Below, piece by piece: positions 59,288 through 64,000 of a stretch of DNA of 64,000 bases. Position numbers and translations under genes: made by a program. The notes under the pieces are model-generated. The model was not told the DNA's origin. It was given only the letters and a program-made list of their open reading frames with translations, and did no database searches. How positions within the stretch are numbered: the stretch's first letter is position 1; each line of letters starts with the position of its first letter. The stretch is taken from the NCBI GenBank assembly GCA_030407315.1, contig JALQPE010000121.1, positions 1 through 64,000 of the forward strand, read 5' to 3'. Origin of the DNA: Asparagopsis taxiformis. Its lineage: Eukaryota > Rhodophyta > Florideophyceae > Bonnemaisoniales > Bonnemaisoniaceae.

Positions 59288-60012
59288 CAATTTCGTGTAC
59301 CCAGCGAACCGAACAATCTGTCCCTCGCATTACGCTTCCGTGCACTCATCACGTCGGAAATTTTCTGCGTCACCTTCACTTTCAATTCCTTGCTCCCCGC
59401 CACAGCCTCTTGACAGCACACACGCTGCTCCTCATCGGAAAACACATCACACCACGGACTTTGACGCAGTACGTGTCGCACCAAGTCATTCAGCAGATCA
59501 CTCTCGTCCCTGTACGAAGGTGTATACCACTGCAGATTCTTGATGATATAGCCCGGAGGGGTAGCAATATATCCTACACCGTTTTCGCTCCAAAGTGTCC
59601 CTTCTACCGGCTCTACCTCGATGGTACGTCCAGTCCAACGTCTCTGCGTTTGTTCCGCTATAGGGTCCAGCTCCATAGTCTCGTTCTTGCACCACTTTGT
59701 CAGGTTTTCCTCAACCGCCCTAAGAACTCCAAGGTATTTCACAGGAATGGCTTTCTGTATTTTCGACTTACCGCCGCCACCGTGATCACTGATTCTACCT
59801 GTTCTCGCAATTGCAGTAAGGCTGGCATTTTCCGCCTGCAGAGTCTTCACCTTAGCCTCCAACGCAACTATCTCCGTGGTGAGCGCCTTGTTTGCTATGT
59901 CCTGGCTAAACACTTTTTTTCCAGCTCCGCGATCTTCTTCTTCTGCGCATTGATGCGACTCGCCATTAAATCGATGGATTCCGGCGGATGCAACCTCTCT
60001 CCCTGCCCTCAC
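59287..60012 (-). CDS. transposon partner protein, coiled-coil ORF
   Basis: 241 codons. A coiled coil lies at about residues 40-70 (NKALTTEIVALEAKVKTLQA, ENASL). A conserved-looking block follows (KAIPVKYLGVLRAVEENLTK, GYIATPPGYIIKNLQWYTPS, DESDLLNDLVRHVLRQSPW), ending basic. Together with the neighbouring frames it forms the second gene beside the TNP2 transposase, as En/Spm elements pair tnpD with the DNA-binding tnpA; the parallel is positional only. Confidence 0.6.
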   Translation of the reverse strand: MRAGREVASAGIHRFNGESHQCAEEEDRGAGKKVFSQDIANKALTTEIVALEAKVKTLQAENASLTAIARTGRISDHGGGGKSKIQKAIPVKYLGVLRAVEENLTKWCKNETMELDPIAEQTQRRWTGRTIEVEPVEGTLWSENGVGYIATPPGYIIKNLQWYTPSYRDESDLLNDLVRHVLRQSPWCDVFSDEEQRVCCQEAVAGSKELKVKVTQKISDVMSARKRNARDRLFGSLGTRN

Positions 60013-60693
60013 GTCCCCCCATCTCGCACGCTATCGGGATTATGATGTCCTCCATCGGCAATAGCCTGACGTCGCGGGGGCGTTACGCGCATATTTGGCA
60101 CCAATGACAGTCTGTTGTGACGAGGCCCGCACTCCGGCTGCTCTCTCCCCTCAGTACCACCTGACCGCCGATGATAGTTGGCATCCTGTGAACGTTGCTC
60201 AGAAACAATCCCTTGCCGCTATCCTCGGGTCCTGACTGCATTACCTGCTGGGGCTGATGTACTCGGCATAGTTGGCGCAGTGGGGGTCACAGCCTCCAGT
60301 GTCTCGCGAACCCCCGGCTGGGACTCCGTCTGCAGCACCTCCGCATCTGCCAACCGGGAGGAACTACCTTTGCCATAGCACTCTGCCGCAATTCCAACAT
60401 GTTTTGAGCCACTATCATGTCATCATCATGATGTTCACTGTCCCTGCGAGCACGCTTGCCTCGGTCAAGCCCCATCTCTCTCCGCGCCGTTCCTCCTTCC
60501 TCACTTTCTCGCTGCGGATCCCCAGTTCTGCGCCGGTCCGTCTTGCGACTACCGGACCGCGGTTCAATGCTGCCGGTAGGCCCAGACCGCTTCTTCGCAC
60601 GGGATTGTCGGGCACTCGATACAGCAGCTGCTGACCGGGTTTTTCTGGAGGCCCGGAGGCTTTGGAGCTTTCTTCGCAATACGCGGCGGCATA
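60013..60693 (-). CDS. transposon partner protein, basic N-terminal region
   Basis: Starts MPPRIAKKAPKPPGLQKNP (ATG at 60693), then passes in another frame into SRAKKRSGPTGSIEPRSGSR and RREMGLDRGKRARRDSEHHD (nuclear-localisation-like). Later segments include TPPRRQAIADGGHHNPDSVR just before the coiled-coil ORF. At least one frameshift and one stop, so the gene is damaged or contains an intron. Confidence 0.45.
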
Positions 60694-60789
60694 ATGAAGC
60701 TTTCCCGGAAGCGATGGACGATTGAGTTGCACGAGATACAAAAAAGATTGCTGTATAGTGTCGGTAACCACAACGGTCTGCGATGAACG

Positions 60790-61317
60790 TTCAGGTCAGG
60801 TCAAGTACCGGAGAATACGCCAACAGCCCAGATTGTATACGGTAGGCAGTCATCAACAGTATTTAATGAGGTACAATTACAGCTGTCGAGCTAGGCCGCG
60901 GCCGCGAGCACCCTATGTCCGGAAGACGTCCTGATTTGAATTAAATTTGGGCTATTCTCAAAACATGCACATGTGAACATGTTTTTGAGATGGGGTGTGC
61001 CGTACGGCACAATCGACCCGCTGAAATCGATGTTTTTTGCAATATTTTTTTCTGCCCTGAATTGTAGAATTTCTGGGCTGGACAGCAATGCAACTGAGCT
61101 GGACATCCACCGGGCGTCCATTTCAACTTGGTCGTGTATTTTGCATCTGCACGCATAACAGCATCCAAGCAGTCAGGTTCACTGCTCGGACGAAGTGCAC
61201 CTAGAGTGTGAACGATTGGTTTTTGACAGGCGAGTACTGCTCAATAGGTTTCACCCTGGACTAATGGTGGCTGGACATGCTGCATTATATGATATACTTC
61301 AACTCTGGAACGTAGCT
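60790..61317. other. gap with a 16-bp palindrome
   Basis: TGTGCCGTACGGCACA at 60996-61011; an imperfect inverted pair around CACATGTG at about 60957-60990. No gene seen. Confidence 0.5.
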
Positions 61318-61758
61318 TTATTTGTAGTCGAAATGAAAAACATCTTTCGTGACCCTAATTCCATGCTCTAAACGCTGTCCCATAATGAACGTAGAGCTCC
61401 TGCCCGGACGGATATCGCGGATTGCACGTACTACAATGATCTTCGGATTTTCTAGGTCCTTCGCCTTGAGCTTCTTCCCCGTCGAACCGCTGCTGTAGTT
61501 CTCGACAAACTCGACGTTGGCCATCCGCCTGGTGTCTTCCGCCGGAGTGTCCTCACCTCGCAAATACCGCGGGTCGTTGATGAACTGCGCCGAACAGAAC
61601 GGAGCCGGAACAATCCAAATTGGATGCTCGATGTTTTCGTCGTCCTCCGCTGTTGCATACAGCTTGATGGCATACATCAAGAATGTTTCCTTCGTTATCG
61701 CCATGTGACCCTCTCCGTACGCGAACCTCATCGACTCCTTGCTCATATCAGAGTACAC
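61318..61758 (-). CDS. SET-like C-terminal ORF of the methyltransferase gene
   Basis: 146 codons; same frame open upstream to about 61795 (INVGDEVCAYYGTVVYSDMS). MANVEFVENYSSGSTGKKLK occupies the place of the SET N-H-S-C segment and lacks those residues; IIVVRAIRDIRPG matches the following strand. Methyl-transfer to protein is therefore doubtful. Ends at the gene's natural stop. Confidence 0.5.
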   Translation of the reverse strand: MYSDMSKESMRFAYGEGHMAITKETFLMYAIKLYATAEDDENIEHPIWIVPAPFCSAQFINDPRYLRGEDTPAEDTRRMANVEFVENYSSGSTGKKLKAKDLENPKIIVVRAIRDIRPGRSSTFIMGQRLEHGIRVTKDVFHFDYK

Positions 61759-62276
61759 AACAGTTCCGTAGTATGCACATACTTCGTCGCCAACATTAAT
61801 GTCTGTTCAGCGAAGAGCCCTCTTCCTGCATTTGGATGCTTAATCAGCGATGGTCGAACGCTCAATTTTTTCGCAACACAATCGTGTGCCCGCATCACGC
61901 GAGGGTTTTCAGTTTGCAACCAGCGGCGCAGGGAAGGTGGCCAATAATGTACCGGTTTTTCCATGTGCTCGTGCGACGCAATCGACTCTGGGCACAGCTG
62001 CCAGAGGTACTGCCGAATATATTTCGGGAACCTCTGGTACAGGGGAAGGCCAGGTGGGGGTTCGATGATCCTGCGTTCCCTCTGTGTACGCATCGTGACA
62101 GAGGGGGACGCCAAGAACTTCTCAGCACTCTGTTTCGCTTCTGTCGTGACCCTCATGTCAGTGTTGTTTGAAAGAATTACACGTGACATGACTGCACACA
62201 GCTTTGGAAGCGATCGTGCCACACACAATTTGTCCATGTCACTGCCGACGAAAACACGGTGCTCAGGCAAGCTCAT
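61743..62276 (-). CDS. middle ORF: methyltransferase motif I end and linker
   Basis: Frame open from about 62318: VDPFSGTFATGKAAMSLPEH, RVFVGSDMDK (motif I and the following strand), then a linker (YQRFPKYIRQYLWQLCPESI) and GRGLFAEQ before the next shift. Confidence 0.55.
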   Translation of the reverse strand: MSLPEHRVFVGSDMDKLCVARSLPKLCAVMSRVILSNNTDMRVTTEAKQSAEKFLASPSVTMRTQRERRIIEPPPGLPLYQRFPKYIRQYLWQLCPESIASHEHMEKPVHYWPPSLRRWLQTENPRVMRAHDCVAKKLSVRPSLIKHPNAGRGLFAEQTLMLATKYVHTTELLCTLI

Positions 62277-62908
62277 AGCTGCTTTTCCCGTTGCGAAAGT
62301 GCCAGAGAATGGATCGACACAATATCACCAGGCTGTGAATGCTGGCTGATCAACTCCATCATGAGAGCGACGCTCTTCTGCTCTGCACGAACTCTGACCG
62401 TAGCACCGGTTGTGCTCCTTGTTCGCCACACCATCTCATTCGAATCGATGGCGGGCATATTGATGGTGACGTTGCACCACGCCGGGTACGTGCCGTCCAT
62501 GTATCCGTGGTTCCTATAGGCCACCATCTCGCTTCCAGTCTTGAACGGAACACCTCGCTTCCAGAAGTGGATAGCGACCTCTGCCATGTTCATGCGTTGG
62601 TACCTCTTCCGCCCCGGCATTTGATAGAGGTGCCCAGGTAGTCGGACAAACAACAGAGGTACCTCGTCAACGAAGAAAACTGAATTCCGAACGACGTCCT
62701 CCTCCTCCTCCTCCTCGTCATCCTCCTCATCCGCACTTTCTTCGCCACTGTGCTGCGATGCTTCGGAGTCCGAATTCATGGACGTAACCTCTTCTTCATC
62801 CGACCCGTCATCACTGGCAGCAGCATCGGTTGGGCCTTCTGACTGCGGTCCTTTGTACGTTTCCAAGTAATGGAACCATTCGTAGAACTGCAAAACGGAG
62901 CAGAACAC
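62273..62908 (-). CDS. middle ORF: acidic insert and target-recognition-like region
   Basis: GIVFCSVLQFYEWFHYLETY follows the DPPY half. A strongly acidic stretch (poly-Asp/Glu, about residues 55-72), then VPLLFVRLPGHLYQMPGRKR, HFWKRGVPFKTGSEMVAYRN and ATVRVRAEQKSVALMMELIS, SQPGDIV leading to motif I in another frame. Confidence 0.55.
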   Translation of the reverse strand: MFCSVLQFYEWFHYLETYKGPQSEGPTDAAASDDGSDEEEVTSMNSDSEASQHSGEESADEEDDEEEEEEDVVRNSVFFVDEVPLLFVRLPGHLYQMPGRKRYQRMNMAEVAIHFWKRGVPFKTGSEMVAYRNHGYMDGTYPAWCNVTINMPAIDSNEMVWRTRSTTGATVRVRAEQKSVALMMELISQHSQPGDIVSIHSLALSQREKQL

Positions 62909-63300
62909 GATGCCGTGGCCACCGGGCGCAACAGCTCGTCAAACACTTCGATGCTAGCCTGCATATCTTCTGCAGTTAGCCTGTCGTACGAAGAGTTGGA
63001 ATCGTTCCTCTTACGACGAACATTGTAGGGCGGATCAGTCAGAATGAGCTGAACGTTGCCCGTGATGGGCACGTGTTCTCGGCTCTCGTCGGCACTGACC
63101 AAATCTTCGAAAGGGACGTCGTACACCCGGCAATACTGCCTCATTTTCGAAAGAAAGTCCTTTGCGAGAGCCTGCCCTTCACTTTCCTGCTCTTCTGTCG
63201 CATGGGGTGACGGTGACGGGGGAGACGGCCCTTGGGCAGTAAGACTGGTCCTCCCAGGTCCAAGTTGAAGCCTGGTTGTGTGTCTTGTCGACGGAACCAA
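62776..63300 (-). CDS. N-terminal catalytic ORF with DPPY motif
   Basis: 174 codons. Residues 45-80 give AKDFLSKMRQYCRVYDVPFE, residues 83-93 VQLILTDPPYN (DPPY at 89-92), then SSYDRLTAEDMQASIEVFDE. The last 60 codons are out of frame: the GGHGIVFC continuation needs one more G in a G run at about 62925. Confidence 0.6.
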   Translation of the reverse strand: MVPSTRHTTRLQLGPGRTSLTAQGPSPPSPSPHATEEQESEGQALAKDFLSKMRQYCRVYDVPFEDLVSADESREHVPITGNVQLILTDPPYNVRRKRNDSNSSYDRLTAEDMQASIEVFDELLRPVATASCSAPFCSSTNGSITWKRTKDRSQKAQPMLLPVMTGRMKKRLRP

Positions 63301-63595
63301 ACTCTCCCTCCTGTGTTGCGACGAGTGGGAGTGTCATCAAACCGGCTTGGGGACCTTTTCTTCGTCCGCGGCTTGTGGTGCCGGGCGGAGGACAGCCATA
63401 ACGTCTTCGTCGAGGGTGTCAAAGTACGCTGGCAGCTTGTCCGGATTTCCGCTTGACAAGTATATTTCCAGCGCCCCCAGCGGTCGGACTCCGGCCAGGT
63501 GTACAGGTCCGGGTTGACGATAAGAAACTGCAACCGGTCGAAGAACTTCCTCACAAGGTCCCTAAATGCACTGTGCTGCGCACTGGTTCTTGTCT

Positions 63596-63952
63596 CTACT
63601 TTTCCACCATATCCATCAGGATGAGATAGGGAGCTTTGTCGTGGTAGAGATCTAGCTTCTGCTCCATCGGTGCGAATAGACCTTCATCGAGCACGTCAAA
63701 CCAATGCTCACTGCTGTCGAAAATGATGTACGGCGCCATCAACTCTTCGAAGCTGGAAAACTTTGCGGCGAAGGCCACATCGGTCCAAGCATGGTATAAA
63801 ACTTGAACCACGTAACAAGCTCGATTAGTGCTTTTCCGATGGGCTGGGACGCGTGCGGCTTCGTTCCCCTCTTCGGCCGCGTCGCCTATTCGGCGACGCG
63901 GCAGGTTCTTGTTGTGATTTCGGATGATAGACAACGCTTGGAAATACATCAA
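63596..63952 (-). CDS. upstream ORF of the methyltransferase gene
   Basis: 119 codons, frame open to the window edge (FVLAPPETFEVLMYFQALSI). Protein-like (MAPYIIFDSSEHWFDVLDEG) but no domain recognised. A one-base shift in an A run near 63597 leads on to FFDRLQFLIVNPDLYTWPES. Confidence 0.5.
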   Translation of the reverse strand: MMYFQALSIIRNHNKNLPRRRIGDAAEEGNEAARVPAHRKSTNRACYVVQVLYHAWTDVAFAAKFSSFEELMAPYIIFDSSEHWFDVLDEGLFAPMEQKLDLYHDKAPYLILMDMVEK

Positions 63953-64000
63953 TACCTCGAACGTTTCCGGTGGAGCAAGAACGAAGGCGCTTGGTTCCCC

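Larger units (their letters stand above)
61318..64000 (-). pseudogene. amino-DNA-methyltransferase fused to a SET-like domain, multiply frameshifted, runs off the right edge
   Basis: One protein can be followed across six or more one-base frame changes (about 63597, 63472, 63340-63240, 62925, 62318 and 61795), each of which restores sensible coding. Order from the N-terminus: unknown region (63952-63600, VLYHAWTDVAFAAKFSSFEE); second segment (VNPDLYTWPESDRWG, LEIYLSSGNPDKLPAYFD); methyltransferase motif IV TDPPYN (DPPY codons 63036-63025); acidic insert; target-recognition-like region; motif I VDPFSGTFATGKAA (62315-62298 for DPFSGT); then GRGLFAEQ and INVGDEVCAYYGTVVYSD, and IIVVRAIRDIRPG, which resemble SET-domain segments. 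Motif IV before motif I is the beta class of N6-adenine/N4-cytosine enzymes. Several breaks fall in G or A runs, so sequencing error is possible. Confidence 0.65.

Overview
The window is eukaryotic nuclear DNA made almost entirely of transposable elements. Essentially no intact host gene is visible. There are two chromodomain Ty3/gypsy elements, three Ty1/copia elements that use an internal initiator-tRNA-like primer site, a CACTA element and a TNP2-type transposase, all with intron-poor ORFs. This would fit a TE-rich alga such as a florideophyte red alga, but that assignment is inference and only moderately secure.

Layout. 1-12263: gypsy-1, minus strand, cut by the left window edge by about 4 bases. 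It has gag, pol, a separate chromodomain ORF, and a broken plus-strand (antisense) ORF next to its 3' LTR. It sits inside copia-C (minus strand, 12264-15547). Copia-C faces copia-A (plus strand, from 15369) head to head, and the two share one 179-bp LTR. Copia-A is interrupted at 16620/36602 by copia-B (16621-36601, TSD CCCGT). The gag of copia-B is interrupted by gypsy-2 (17374-31827, TSD GTATG, LTRs 4 substitutions and one indel apart over 800 bp). The insertion order is therefore copia-A, then copia-B, then gypsy-2.

Copia-A is cut again at 37187 by a CACTA element with CACTACGGTGTTG termini (37188 to 53180, about 16 kb). This carries subterminal CAGACAGTA repeats, a 35-bp tandem array, a decayed 2-oxoglutarate-dioxygenase-like gene, several kilobases of palindromic hairpin modules, and a pseudogene with a solute-binding (receptor-like) domain. 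From 53.4 kb there are minisatellites, then a 1013-codon TNP2-like transposase (55287-58328) convergent with a coiled-coil partner gene (60693-58406). At the right edge lies a minus-strand, frameshifted amino-DNA-methyltransferase gene joined to a SET-like domain (61318 to beyond 64000).

Most notable: both gypsy elements, although divergent, carry in the same place a long antisense ORF with weakly matching blocks and a C-terminal coiled coil. They also share an identical 18-nt primer-binding site. Gypsy-1 has a second, internal copy of its polypurine tract next to a hairpin of the same design.
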